64,000 nucleotides of DNA from Lycium barbarum (GCF_019175385.1 NC_083341.1:65319800-65383799); one strand, 5' to 3'. Positions 1 to 11,831 are shown, counted from the first letter of the stretch. Program-made: numbers and translations. Notes: generated by a model not told the origin, from the sequence alone.

Positions 1-1231
1 TTGTACCGATACGGTCCTGGGGCGGCAGTAACATCTATCTCAGCCCTAAGCCACTCGTAGTAGTTTTCATCATGACTTGGATTGTTTGGATCCTTATCCA
101 ACTCATCTTCCCTTGTCACACTCTTCCAATCTTTCTGAGTATCTTTTATACCCTCGATGTGACCTTCTTCATAATCTCGTACAAACTCTCATGTACTACC
201 CACATTCAGAATAACCTATCTCATACCAAACTGTCTAAGTACTCTCAATCGTGCGTAGGGTCTGATTCCCTTAATGCCCATAAGCGGTAGATATGGACGT
301 CTACGGCTTTTAACACAAACAGTTTTGGAATGAAAATCAGGTACCCTCCACCTGATATGTTCCTCTCTTAGTCTTGAAAATATGTGAGCCCATCCTCTTT
401 TATTTTGAACCCCACAAGGCATAGCAGCGACTCCCAAGTCATCTTCTCTCAGGGCCGGATCTCGGCGGGTAGATAAACCGCTCTTATCTAAATGCTTAAG
501 TATCCACCATTGAACTAAGAGGTTGCAACCCTGAAAATAATAATAACTGTCGCGGCATTCCCCCAAAGTTCGGTGTATATTTGATAGGACAATGGAGATG
601 ATGTCAAAATATTTGGTAAGCCCATTTGTTGTAACTCCCTTAAGAATAACATGGGCAACAAAGACAACTCGGGTATCAATAGCTAGGGAGGCATTTTGTG
701 GAAATACCATGGTTCCCAATAGGCAGGTGATAAAGGCTAGTATTTGATTAGCTTCCCAGGATTGGGGTGAGGAAAACTCAAGGATGTGGTTCTCATACCC
801 CTATTTGGATGAATACCTCCCATATAACTCTCTAAAGGCTATAGTGGGTCCCTGTACCCAATCAACATTGTTGATAGCAAACATGTCTTTGATTTCTTTT
901 GGGGTAGGTTTGTGAGGGATAAGGATATTTTGAGCTAATTGTTTTTTTTGGATCTATTAGCATTTCCTATGCTTTCCAGGACATCTCTAATATCTTCTAA
1001 AGTGGGAGTCATCTCTATCTCTCCAAATATGAACACCATTCTGTCGTTGTCCCAATAACCGGTAATGATCTCTAGCAGTCCCGGATCCCCAGTCATATCC
1101 ATCAACGAAGGCAGATGCCCTATACAACTCTTTATTACTTTCTGATCATTAGTCAAACCTTTCCACCATATCACTAAACCTAGTGGTGGACCCATAACCA
1201 TATCAAACTGTACATCAGGAGACATCTGCAA
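1..1231 (-). pseudogene. DUF7745 / plant-mobile-domain-like gene fragment
   Basis: Not a retroviral gene. The segment 1231-935 carries the motif FGEIEMTPTLEDI after a WDNDR stretch, resembling the 'trp-asp ... FGE..TLEDV' core of plant mobile domain proteins and the related DUF7745 family. The segment 719-216 continues the same type of protein with FQGCNLLVQWWILKHL and RPYARLRVLRQFG, near the end of that domain. Reading on in the same frame to position 1 gives a plausible C-terminal part, interrupted by stops at 216-218 and 189-191. The two main segments are in different frames, so at least one frameshift lies between 720 and 934. The fragment runs off the left window edge. PMD-type genes are known to be captured by plant transposons; here it lies on the same strand as retroelement D1. 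Family call by eye; function of the intact family is not established. Confidence 0.6.
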
Positions 1232-1787
1232 GACAAATCACTGTTAGTTCCCCGCCCCCAGGAATAGTAATTTGTTTCACATACGGAACAATAATGCTTC
1301 CAAATAGCAAATAGTGGGATGCAGTGCCTTCAGGTATTTACACCATCTGAACACAGTAAGGTGGCTTTCCTGTCCGATTTAGGTAAGTCTGAGATATCCA
1401 AACCGGTCTATGGTCAGCATGCGCTATATCAGTAGGGATTTGGTTCCTCTATACACTAATTTTTCTAGAGTGGTTTTTAAACGAATGACACAGGTTACCC
1501 AAGCGAATAAGCTGGGGGTGGGCTCTCTAAGGTTGTGGGATGACCGCTTGCCCACTGGACCTTAGAGACCTCCAAAGAATAGTAAAGGTTTTTTGGTGAA
1601 AGTATGACCGCAACTCATCCCGCATCATCACCCTTTAGAAAAAATATAAAATAAATGCCAAGAGTGGCGGAGTATGCATGCATGAATAACAGTTATATTT
1701 TGCAAATATTTAAACACATAAACGATTTATATCACTAAAACAATTTATATCATAAAACACAAAAATTATTGGAACCCTATGGTAAGA
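1232..1787. other. unassigned spacer
   Basis: There is no convincing coding region on either strand. It lies upstream (minus sense) of the DUF7745-like fragment and ends exactly at the first base of LTR 1788-3133, so it may be the 5' part or leader of that pseudogene. Nothing else is recognised. Confidence 0.4.
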
Positions 1788-3133
1788 TGTTACACCCCGG
1801 AACTTTGGGTTGTTGAGCAGTGAGGGGACTAACGCAAGTTAAGGTATACATGACGTCCCTACAAGTAAGAAGGGATACTTAATAATCCTAATTAAGATTC
1901 AAAAAAACTTAGAGGCAAGGGAGAAAAGTTCGTTAAATGAAACTTCACTGCAGTTCAGCGAAAAGGGGGTTCGACGGTCGTTCTTTGTATCGTCAGACGG
2001 GCCGACAATTCGTCGATTGTGCCATAGAATCGAGCTAGAGCGAAGACCATTCGACGAAGAGATCGATGCTCCGTCGATCAGTGCGACGAACCGTCCATCT
2101 CACCGTAGAATGAGAGGAAACGACAGATTGCTCACTGACAATTTAATGACTTCGACGACCAGATCGACACCCCGTCGATCCGATCGACGCTCCATCGAGC
2201 GTACCGTATATCTCGGTCGGGACTGAATTCATGAATTGATATAAGGACCCATCCTTCAATTTATTTCATTTTCATCTCACTCCTCCACACATCAAGAAAC
2301 CTCTAGAACCTTCTCCATCATTCATCCACAAGAAATCAAAGGAAATCCATGATCAACTACACCAAAACCATGAAATCAAGTGCATGAAACCCATTAAAAG
2401 TTCATCTAAGCCAAGAAAACTCAAGAGAAGAAAGTTAGGGTTTTGGTGCAAGAAGAGAAGTTCCACTCAAAGGTTGTTCATCCATCATCCAAGGTGAGTT
2501 TTATGGTATTTACATGTTATTTAAGGTGTTGAAAGTTGAAACACTTGGATGGTAGAAGGAGGTAGAAAATGGGTCATGAATGAGTGAATAGTGTCATTAT
2601 TGAACAATAGTTGGGAGGAATTATGAATGTTAGTATGTTGTGATTGTGAATATGTTTTTAATGACACTTAGACCACGGAATAAGTATTATGTATGACAAA
2701 ACGCGATAATGGGCTATAACTATAATTGTGGAGAAATTGAAGGGAAATGGTGAATTGTGGTAAATGTAGACGATTGATGATTGTTGTTGCGATATTGTGA
2801 ATATTGTTATGAACGTTTGGGAGTTGATATAGAACGTGGGGAAAGTAGTAGAAACAAAGGAAATTCTGCCCAATTTCCCCTAGAAATAGTAAAATGTTCT
2901 TATAGCCAAATAACTAATGTTAATGCGAATCCTCTTGAAGGTAGAAACCCGAGCATCGAAGGAGGACGATCAAGCGATAGAATAGTTAAACGACAAATGA
3001 AAAGCAAATCCTCTTTTTAAAGTTAACCGGAAATAGATGAATGATTGTTAAATGGGTTAGGTAAATGATAGTACGAGCGGTGCTCGGTGGTTAGTCCCGG
3101 GTACCCGTCGCGGCCCCTAGCCGGGTCGTGACA
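1788..3133 (+). repeat. 5' LTR of element F (internally deleted)
   Basis: It starts TGTTACACC and ends GTCGTGACA, the same termini as LTRs of elements B and E, and is followed by a Met-tRNA-type primer site. At 1346 bp it is much shorter than the 2.4-2.7 kb LTRs of B and E. Around 2985-3008 it jumps from a point matching E's LTR near 20260 straight to the terminal ~126 bp, so about 1 kb of the LTR middle is missing. The U3 part at 1950-2215 is packed with CGTCGATC/TCGAC-type words ahead of a TATA box at 2240-2247. Confidence 0.8.
2240..2247 (+). promoter_or_regulatory. probable TATA box of element F LTR
   Basis: TATAAGGA in the context GATATAAGGACC. The same word occurs in both LTRs of element B at the corresponding place, downstream of a block of inverted repeat words. 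Position within U3 and conservation between families support a Pol II promoter; no transcription start can be seen from sequence. Confidence 0.5.
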
Positions 3134-3137
3134 GAAG

Positions 3138-3149
3138 TGGTATCAGAGC
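3138..3149 (+). other. primer binding site (Met-tRNA type), element F
   Basis: TGGTATCAGAGC lies 4 bases after the LTR end, the usual complement to the 3' end of initiator Met-tRNA in plant LTR retrotransposons. The same word is present in elements A, B, D1 and E. Confidence 0.85.
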
Positions 3150-3346
3150 AGTTCGTCCTAGGAAGTGTCTACGAGCCGTGTCTAGTAGAGTCTTGTTTAT
3201 CGGTGTGTTGTGCACCACATCTATAAACAGGAGGCTACAGGGCACTTAGGAAACATGACCATCTTTCTTCTTAATAGATCGTGCGATAGAGCTGTGTTAT
3301 AAGACTATCTCTCCCCTAACGGTGCGTTGTCATTTCAGCAAAACCG

Positions 3347-4125
3347 ATGAAGGGAAAAGCTACGGCAGCCCAGAAGGGCAAGATGGTGGTTGAAGAAGGG
3401 CTTGATCGAGAGCCGTCTACGGATATGGAGGAGGGCGAACCCCAGAATAACGCCCCACTTCAATTTTCCCATACCTCGCCCACTTTTAAGGATCAGAGGG
3501 AAGCCTCGGTCTTAGCTCCAGTACCCCCCGTTCCTTCACAAGATACCGCGGGCCAAGAGATGAGACAGGCCATTCTTTTACTGACTCAATTGGTAGCTGC
3601 TCAGACTCAGCGGCAGAATGCGAGTCACGATGACAGGGGTTGGAGAAAGGGAGTTAATTCCTTTGGGTCTGACCGTGAGATTAGAGATGCGCCTCCACAG
3701 TTTCCCAGACCCAGATTTGATGAAACTGCTTATTCAAGGTCATCCCAGAGTCTCAGAGTTTCTTGTTCTCGGGGTTAGAGTGATTCCGGTCAGAAGAGGT
3801 CACCAGTACCACGATGTATTCAGTGTCGCAGGTTACATTGGAGACCGTGTCGCCGGGGCTCGGATGTTTGTTATGCATGTGCTAGGCCAGGCCATTTAAA
3901 GCAAAATTGTCCATCGCTACGTGGTAAAAGTGAGGTTCGGACTACGGGAATGGTAATGGGCTCTTCATCATCGTCACACCCTCCAAGGTCAGGGCCACAG
4001 GGGCTAGTAAGCAGTGGTAGAGACCGAAGAACGCCTAGTCCAAGCGGATCCCAGCATCATACCCAGGCATTAGCTGAACGACAGGATCCTGAGTCTTTCC
4101 CCTGATATTACTCCAGGTATATTGT
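3347..4125 (+). pseudogene. gag / start of protease, element F, internally deleted
   Basis: The start at 3347 matches the gag N-terminus of elements A, B and E (basic KGKATAAQKGK-like start, then an acidic and proline-rich stretch, then the conserved LLTQLVAAQTQRQ). After about residue 105 the central capsid region seen in E (ARDFM..NPPEFFGSKPDEDPQ onward, roughly 200 residues) is absent and the frame jumps to the arginine/serine-rich linker before the zinc knuckle. There is a stop at 3776-3778; beyond it the same family of sequence continues with a CCHC zinc knuckle at 3869-3910 (CYACARPGHLKQNC) and the first residues of the protease region (RQDPESFP) near 4085. RT, RNase H and integrase are all missing. 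The element is a non-autonomous deletion derivative. Confidence 0.75.
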
Positions 4126-5012
4126 TAGCACCCTTTTATGATTAATGAGAACACATGTGCAGGTAATCCATATGGTAAATGCTATATGACTGACTAAAAA
4201 GGATAACAGGTTAAGTATGCCTACTTCGTGAGGCTATCCTATGTTATGAGCACGTAACGGGGACTGTAATGTAAAGTATAACGAGGAAACGCCTAATGAC
4301 ATATTAAGCTTTGTATGAATGCAAGCGTGAAACCAGCAAGCGAACCAGGGAGCAGTAAATGAGAAAGCTTGAAGGACCTTGATAGGGAAAACTCGGCGCA
4401 GGAATTCTTCAACGATCGAGACTATCGACAGAAAAAGGGGGAAGTCAACGTTCCGCAGCAATTTACTATATGATGCTTTATGAGTATGCATGCATGGATC
4501 CGCCTTAAGAGGTAAGCAGTTATCGATTATCTCCTTGTACTTACTTTATTTTCTTATTCTTACTTTATTTCTTGATGTATGCCTTACATACTCAGTGCAA
4601 TGTTCGTACTGACATCCTTTTCTTTGGATGCTGTGTTCATGCCCACAGGTAGACGGGAAAGCGGTCCAGACTGATAGGAGTCACTAGCCGAGCTGAAGAG
4701 CACTCCATCTTCCGGAGGTGCTAATTGGTTGTTCCTTTTGTGTATATATTTGTATGTCACTCAATAGAGGCTCGTAGATGCTCGATGTGGGTTGTGTGGT
4801 TCCACAACATGGGTAGTACGCATGTGTATAAGTATATTGAAATATGTTTTTGTATCAACGCGTTATATTTTTGTAATGAAAATCAAATCCTCTTTTTAAA
4901 GTTAACCGGAAATAGATGAATGATTGTTAAATGGGTTAGGTAAATGATAGTACGAGCGGTGCTCGGTGGTTAGTCCCGGGTACCCGTCGCGGCCCCTAGC
5001 CGGGTCGTGACA
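4126..5012 (+). repeat. 3' LTR of element F (5'-truncated)
   Basis: It contains the LTR block seen in E at about 20950-21120 (a 'tactcagtacaa..cgtactgacgtcc' segment and a 'cactccat..tccggaggtgct' segment) and ends GTCGTGACA at 5012. The last ~126 bp (4887-5012) are identical to the end of the 5' LTR (3008-3133). Its left boundary is not sharp because it joins the deleted gag-protease remnant. The 5 bases outside (CTTTG) do not match those before 1788 (TAAGA), so this is not a clean insertion. Confidence 0.65.
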
Positions 5013-5490
5013 CTTTGGTCCATTTATTTTCCAGCTACTTACTCACTTTCTTTTCCAATATCGTTGTATTAAAATTTCCAATCTTAACCTGTAGTAAGGG
5101 TAATAGCAGCTTATCTTGTAACCCTTGTACCGTCTATTTTCTGCTGTCACTCGAACTTTGGTATTTTTACTTGATTAATGCCTTCTTTACCGTAGCGCCG
5201 GTTGCTGGGACTCACATGTCCACCGATACAATCACATATGAGATATCATACGCCTTCATATATAAACATATATAATTACTATCAGCTATCCCACAAAATA
5301 CCTCCAAACGCTATTCAAGCCTATCCAAATTTCAGAACTGTGACGCACTTTTTGTCTCTTCTCCAGTCTAGCCTGTCTCGTCCTACGTGGCCTTGTATGG
5401 TCTTCAACCATCCCGTATACTGTAGTTTCTCCTTAGGACATTCTAGCTTCTCATTGTCTCCTATGTCTAAATCTTTAGGATTTCTTACAT

Positions 5491-5593
5491 ACTTCCCAGG
5501 GGGTCACCCATCCCAAAATTTCCCCCACCTTAGCACGCTTAACCTCGAAACTTCGATGAAATTCGGTGCCTTAATACTGATATAATCGCGCCC
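5491..5593 (-). ncRNA. 5S rRNA-derived sequence with conserved Pol III control boxes (not a functional 5S gene)
   Basis: Read on the minus strand from 5593 to 5491, this aligns without gaps over 103 nt to the plant 5S rRNA gene as I know it; I count about 28 mismatches (about 73% identity). The box A core GTTAAGCGTGC (5533-5543) is unchanged, and the box C region (5491-5513, GGATGGGTGACC then CCTGGGAAGT) has one mismatch in 23. Mismatches concentrate outside these two blocks. The last 16 or so nt of 5S are not recognisable. This pattern is known from Cassandra TRIM retrotransposons and 5S-derived SINEs, where the internal promoter is retained. Here it lies in the internal domain of D1, about 890 bp downstream of the primer site. 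Confidence 0.8.
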
Positions 5594-6484
5594 GCTTCCT
5601 CGTATGACCTTTGTTACATGATCTAGAGCAAATTAAAGTCTTACAGATTCCGAGTCATTTTCGTAACACGTCCTTTCTTTTTACAATTACTGTTTCGCCC
5701 TTTTCTATTCTCAATATTCACTTTTCCCTTATGTGCATACTACTTTTCATCCTAAATTCCTAGATTCCTGATGATAACAAATATACCTTCGTCGCAATTA
5801 TTTATAAGTATTCGGATATCAGTCTGTTCGGATTCCCACTCACCATTCTTGCGTCAGAATCTACAGCAAACTGATTGTCAACTTTCTCTGAATCCTTCAG
5901 CAGACATTGTTCTTACTAAACCTCGAATATTATCCATCTTAATCCTTTGGACTGCTAATCGTCCTTCTCGCCATCGTTCTTAATGTCATGCCAAGTCCAT
6001 AGCCTTTCTGAAACAACGCATCTCGCTTATTGTCTATGTACGACATTTCCTTTCCACACTTTTTCCCGTTAGGCGTACTTGACTAAATGACCTGATTTTC
6101 GAACAATTCTGGCTGAATCTTCTTTTACAGTTCTTTACTATTCAGAATGCACACACAGCAAATACCAACGATGCCTTACAGAGCATACGACTATATGTCA
6201 CATTCTAGCCATCCAGAACTTCCAATTTCGAGTAACAGAAAAAATATATCCAGGCTTATTTCTATGACCTTCCATATCGTTACTCGCCTTCTTTCGTCGT
6301 ATGTAAGGCTTATATAAGGAATTTCATTTCCTATGACTTGGCTCTATCGCACGATCTGAGACAGAAAGAAGGTCAACAATCCCTAGATGCCCTGTAGCCT
6401 CCTGTTTATAAATGCGGCCAGCTTCACATCCATAAACAGGACTCTACTGGACACGACTTTGCAGACAACCCCTAGGACAAACCT

Positions 6485-6496
6485 GCTCTGATACCA
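6485..6496 (-). other. primer binding site (Met-tRNA type), element D1
   Basis: Reverse complement of TGGTATCAGAGC, 3 bases inside the LTR that begins at 6500. It fixes the orientation of D1 as minus, with the internal domain to the left. Confidence 0.85.
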
Positions 6497-6499
6497 CTT

Positions 6500-7990
6500 T
6501 GTCACACCCTAATCTCCCTAGGGTGTGATGGGCACCCGACCCTTACTTAGGGCCGAGCGAACCCTCAGATCCTTAGTGCACACATAAACTTCTTAGACCT
6601 TTAAATCAAATGAAGATGAAATACATATTACAGCTTCAGAAATATTCTTTTACATCGTCATTCTTAAATCAAACAAAACCTGTAAACATAACGGGTTTGT
6701 AACATAATACAACAAAACACGTCGGCTGATGGAGCCGCTTAAAAAACTGACACTCTATACCCACGACTCTATCTGCAAAGTCTCTAACCCCGATCAGAAA
6801 TCATATCACACAAACTCCGACTCGGCAAACGCTCCGAAAGGAAGTGGAGCTCGCCAATCCAGCTGAAGCATCTTCTAACAGTGTCCTTTAATCATCTGGG
6901 TGTACCTGCGTGGCATGAAACGTAGCCCCCGAAGAACAGGGGGTCAGTACGGAATATGTACTGAGTATGTAAAGCATGGAATACAGAAAACAGAATCATA
7001 ATCGAAACAAACGGTACAAAAGTAAGTACACTTTCAGAAAACCAAAATACTTATTTTTCAGAATGCAAATCGTATATAACGATGTCATATGTCAGAAGAA
7101 GTACAGAAAGTAAGTAGGTCATCCAGAGTGCCAAAATGTGTATTTTCCAAACACCGACTGCGCGTGCCAACATCGTATGTCATCACACACATACACACAT
7201 AACAGATTCATATGTAACATAATAGTGCCGAGGAACGTACGACCCGATCCATACATATAACAAATTAGTGCCGAGGAACGTTCGGCCCGATCCACGAATG
7301 TATTTGCTGCGGAACGTGCAGCCCGATCCATATACACATATTATATTGTTGTGGCACGCGCAGAAGGTTAGTACCGACAATAAGCACGATATGCAGAATA
7401 ACAAAAACAACTTACTGGAAACACGAATTATTATGCATGCCAGGAACGGTATCCGGCCCCTAACGGGACCTGGGGAACGTGGCGCCACCCTGCCTTTGGC
7501 GCCACACACATCATACTCCAGAAGGTTTGCTCCGTAATCTCCGTCACACATCATAATATCACATCATAAAATCAGAACATACATATACACATATATGGTT
7601 CGGCGAACCATGAACACATCATAACACCATAACACATCATACTCCGGAATACATATATGACACCCGGCCCTCCAACAAGGGACCCAGCAAACCATGCGCA
7701 CGAAATATACCAGCCCGGGACCCGGCAAAAGAGGTAGTAGCACATGCACGAGCAGAATAGTGAGAAACTGTATGCATATAATCAAGACTCGATAGGTAAA
7801 TATACTTGCCGACACCTGAAGGCTCAGAAACAAGTTTCAAACCAATCGGAGTTAATATATGAAAGTTATGGATGTTTTTACCACAGAACCTTTACGAACA
7901 TTTCAGAAGTCATTTTTGGAAAATCGAAGCAACAATCGTATCGAGTATCTTTCGGATATCGCATGGATCAAATTAAATATAGCTTTTGGA

Positions 7991-8021
<31 letters not shown>

Positions 8022-9719
8022 CAAAATGTATCAAAGACTTAACGGAATAATCGAACGTTCTAGCAATTGGAGAACAAAACCTTAGTCATATCAATTATCT
8101 TTCGAATGCCATTTGGACACATATCAAACTGAACTTCGGACATCATAAATACGCATCAACCATATGGAACAGCTTACGAAAATCAAAGATGTTAGCCATC
8201 CTAGTGGCTCTAAGAATGGGAATTTCTTTAAAATCATACATATACGTCATATATTTGTTTCATAAAGATCATGCCAAAGAAAGAAAGGGTAAGCCTTACA
8301 TACCTGCTCCACGTCCTATTAGCTACGTTTATTCGTCCAAGCTCGTTAGTCCACATTCAAGGAGATTTACATAATCATTAGACATACTGTCACACACTTA
8401 TCTTAGTCTTTCAAGTAAACTTGTTTATAATCTGTCGAAATTTCGGCAGCATTTCCCCTGTAAATACACCATCCCCGAGAATTCAACTCGGCCAAAATAC
8501 AACAACAACTCCGAGAATTTAACTCGGCCAAATTATTAACAACATTACCAACAATCATACTAACAACTTAAACAATCAATCCCAAAACATATTCTAACAT
8601 CAACAACTCTTGTCACACAATTCACGGCTTTTCATTTACATTCAATTAATCACATATATTCAAGCTAGCACCAATGATTTCACATTCAAGTATTAATCCG
8701 AAATCTTTCTAACATGATTCAAGAATACTTCTAACAATTCACAAAATATTCCAACAACCTAATCAACATATTACTTCACCCGCAACCTTTCAAATTCAAC
8801 AAAAACAATGACAACTCATTTCCTTCCTTCAATTCATGAACTATACCAATGATTTACACACTAACAACATTATTTCCATAAATACAAGAAATGATATTAT
8901 AGTCACATTAGCTTCCAAAACACTCTCCAACACTTACAACTTCAACTAGAATCACCCAACTTTCATCATCAACATAGAATCCATAAAAACAACATTCAAA
9001 ACACTAGATAAAATAACTGAGTCATCATTCCTACACACCCACACATATACACGGCCACCATACATACACACACACTACACGGCCACACCCACAACACACT
9101 ATTTCCATGATTTTCATTCATTTCTACATACTACAACATACATAAACCTTCCATAACATATAAAAGAATAGAAATTCTTACCTTTTTTCCTCAATTTCCC
9201 ACTTGACTAGAATTTTGAACTTGCCACAAAAAGTAGTTGTCTTGCTCTAATAATTATACCACGTTGAAGAGGACCCTTGAATTAGTAGGAATACTAGAAG
9301 AAAATATTTTTTTGGATCAAATTTGGAGGCTTCAAAATTTTGTTGGTTTGGCCGAATGGCCCTTCATTTTGCTCTCCCTCAAAGTTTCTTGAATGTTCTT
9401 GACTTAAAGATGACAAATGGTGATAAATATGACTAATATACACATGTATTATACCTCCTTGTGGGCCTTGGCCCACCCATAGTGCACGGCCACATGGGGT
9501 TTTTTTCTAGCCCAACTCCTTTTTTTTTTGTATTTAGTCTTGTAATTCATGAAAAATAATTTTCCAAATTCCGAATTTTCCCTTAGCCTTTCTTGATATC
9601 TCCGCATCAAAAAATTTCATAAACAACTTTTGTGTTAAACAAGATCAAAATTATTGCCTTGCTCTTGGCTTCTTACAATTGTCTTAAATATCCAAATGCA
9701 CAAAATGCAAGATATAACA
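6500..9719 (-). repeat. 5' LTR of element D1 (family D)
   Basis: On the plus strand it starts TGTCACACCC and ends GATATAACA (9719), 3220 bp. It is homologous along its length to the solo LTRs 51202-54349 (same orientation) and 33754-37188 (opposite orientation), e.g. the 'agggtgtgatgggcacccgaccc' start and the 'ttccaaattccgaa' block near 9560. The next 5 bases (9720-9724, ACGCA) would be one copy of the TSD; the other lies outside the window. It contains a (TA)n run near 7995-8022 and a short array of about 42-bp repeats (7223-7345). The many small open frames inside are repeat translation, not genes. Confidence 0.8.
7223..7345. repeat. minisatellite, about 3 units of 36-44 bp, in D1 LTR
   Basis: Units carry the word GTGCCGAGGAACGT followed by CCCGATCC, beginning at 7223, 7267 and near 7303, with a decayed fourth near 7345. 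The same array in the related solo LTR at 51914-52204 has seven units. Confidence 0.8.
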
Positions 9720-11283
9720 ACGCAGCAGGAGGAGCATCGCACATATTGTGCCTCAGGTAGTCCTATCCCTTGTCTTGTTTATGCTTACGCTGATGCACTG
9801 AGGGCAGTGCATGCTTCTTTAGTTGGGGGTGGGACTATTTGATAGTAGTGTAGTGTAAATATGTGTTTAGGAACCCCCTCGGCTTTTCTTCGCCAGAGTT
9901 CTTTTCCTGAGGGGGGTTTTATTTTGTTGAAACTGGCATGTTTAGGATGTTGCTTAGGTTGAGTAGAGTAATTTTGACTTATTTGGTGTTACTTTGTAAC
10001 TTATGGCATGTGTTATGGTTTGTTGGAAATTTTGGACCCCTCGAAAATTTTAAAAATGCATACTTAGAACAGTTATTGGTTGACATGATTGATTCTTTAT
10101 ATGACATTATGATTATTGGGGTATTGTGTGTGATAAATGATTACTTTGGAGGTCACAAGTGTAAAAATAATTGTCCTTATGCCAATGTGTGTGTAAGTTG
10201 TTAGTTTAAGTCTGTTTAAGAACGTATATTCTAGAACTTGCCTGGTTGGTCTTGTTTGAAATCCGAAAGTTAGTTTGGTTGTGAAATGATCTTAGGCTTT
10301 CTTTGTGTAAATAGTCACTTTTCCTAAATAACCCTTACCAAAACCTGAAAATATCCCTAGTTTCCCTTTTTGAGCCTTTTGACCTTTTTCTTGGCTAGCC
10401 AAATATGAAACCTCACCCGTTGTGCAATTTATCCATCTTCGCACCCGTTCCCTCCTTGATGCTATTAGATAAATGAGGCAAAGCGCCTAAGTTGGGGGTG
10501 AATTAAATGTGAAGTAGATGTTAAAAACATAAGTTGGGGGTGTTGGAGTTTGCTAGTGGAGATTCGATATGATATATATATATATATATATCAGAAAAAT
10601 CTAACACAAAAAGATTTGCAAGTTGGATAGGAATAAAACCACATCGAGGTCGAAAACTTGAAAGAAAATAAAAGGGGTTGGAAAGAAAAGGGGTGAATTA
10701 AGGTGAAAAGATGTTGTGGTGTTCAAGGAGGGGGAAGTCACTAATATCCAAAAATAGTATTCTACCCGTCCCTAAGCCTACATTACAAGCCAAAACAAGC
10801 TCTAATGTGATCACAACCGAACAAGCCTAGGATGAAAACATAGAAAATAAGGGCAAGCCTATGGTATTTACATGTGTAGATATGAATTTCTTTGTGAGTG
10901 TGAGTGTTTTTCTTTTCTCTTTCGTCTTCGTCCCATTCTTGTTGTATATGTGTGTTGGGACATTCTTTGGTCTATGTGAGGGCATAAGGATGAGAATTGA
11001 GCAAAATAAAGTGACCGCCTAAAGTAGCGTTTGTGTGCATTATAATATGTTCGATAATGTAATGTCATGCATTGAAGCTTCATTGTTAGTCATAATATTC
11101 TCGGGTGGTGCATATGGGTTAGAATAGAAAATGGGGTGGTCTTTGGAAGGAAAACGTGCATGCCAGGAGTTCAAAGTCAAAACCAATGTAGACATCAGTA
11201 CTCTGCGATATTTAAGTGGTAGATTGAGTCATTGTGTTGTGCGACTTGCTTGAGGACAAGCAAAGACTTTAAGTTGGGAGTGT
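9720..11283 (+). mobile_element. 3' internal region of a Tat/Athila-like Ty3 element, 5'-truncated by D1
   Basis: No long reading frame. Two stretches, around 9795-9835 and 11250-11283, have the 'gaggacaagca..tttaagttggg' type of sequence that in Tat/Ogre/Athila lineage elements follows the end of pol and leads into the 3' polypurine tract. The PPT-like AAGTTGGGAGTGT sits directly before the LTR start at 11284. A further 'aagttgggggtg' lies near 10530. A (TA)n tract is at about 10572-10590. The 5' part of the element was separated by insertion of D1 and is not in the window. Confidence 0.55.
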
Positions 11284-11474
11284 TGATGTGTCGTGAAATT
11301 ATGGCACAGTCGATACTTTTTGCCTATAAGTTTTACTTGTTTTTTAGCAAGTTTTGGTCTTTTTGATGTGTTTGTGACATGTTGCAGATGTTTAACGTAT
11401 TTCGGGAGCAAGTCATGAAAATAGAGTAAAACGTTGTGCAAAGAAAAGAAAACTAACTGAAGCCTGATTTTACG

Positions 11475-11790
11475 GAGGAACATACGGACCGTATAATACT
11501 CACGGTCCGTAAAATCCATCGTAGATGCTTAACAGAAAGGGTTCAGACATGAAGTGGAAGTCCAGGCAGAAGTATGGACTGTATAATATTTACGGTCTGT
11601 AAAACTCACCGTATGTTTATTCCAGAAGAGTCTTAAAGAGAAGAGGATTTACGGGCAAGTTATACGGACCGTATAATATTTACGGTCCGTAAAAGTGGAT
11701 CGTGCATCTGACAACTGGAGAGATTTTATGGAAGACTGTCACTGGTTCTACGGACCGTATAAAATGTACGGTCCGTACATTGTTCCGTCG
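11475..11790. repeat. tandem array of hairpin-forming TACGGWCCGTA pairs
   Basis: Four units. Intact word pairs are at 11483-11493 with 11502-11511, 11663-11673 with 11681-11691, and 11749-11759 with 11767-11777; a decayed pair is near 11571-11602. Each pair is separated by about 7-10 bases, so each unit could fold into a short stem-loop. Confidence 0.85.
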
Positions 11791-11831
11791 AGGGCAATTT
11801 TGTCAATCCAATTTTGCACGGCTTTGACTCT

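Larger units (their letters stand above)
5013..6499 (-). mobile_element. internal region of minus-strand element D1, non-coding
   Basis: The right end (about 6290-6499) is the leader of a Tekay-type element: it matches the leader of element A (14950-15129), including the 'gctctatcgcacgatct' block and the primer site. The rest to 5013 has no gag, RT or integrase reading frame on either strand. It contains a 5S-rRNA-derived stretch at 5491-5593. The most likely reading is the internal domain of a large non-autonomous LTR derivative on the minus strand whose other end lies beyond element F or outside the window. Confidence 0.5.

Noticed and set aside
1783..5017. Clean insertion of element F with a TSD
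   Set aside because: The flanking pentamers are TAAGA and CTTTG, which do not match, so the element or its flanks were rearranged.
5491..5593. Genuine 5S rRNA gene
   Set aside because: Only about 73% identical, lacks the 3' end, and is not in a tandem array; only the control boxes are preserved.
7119..8085. Cluster of small frames on both strands
   Set aside because: All fall in the D1 LTR, in minisatellite and TA-rich sequence, with no domain similarity.
10868..11519. Minus-strand frames of 71 and 96 codons
   Set aside because: They are antisense to the 3' end and LTR of the Tat/Athila-like element and include its hairpin repeats.
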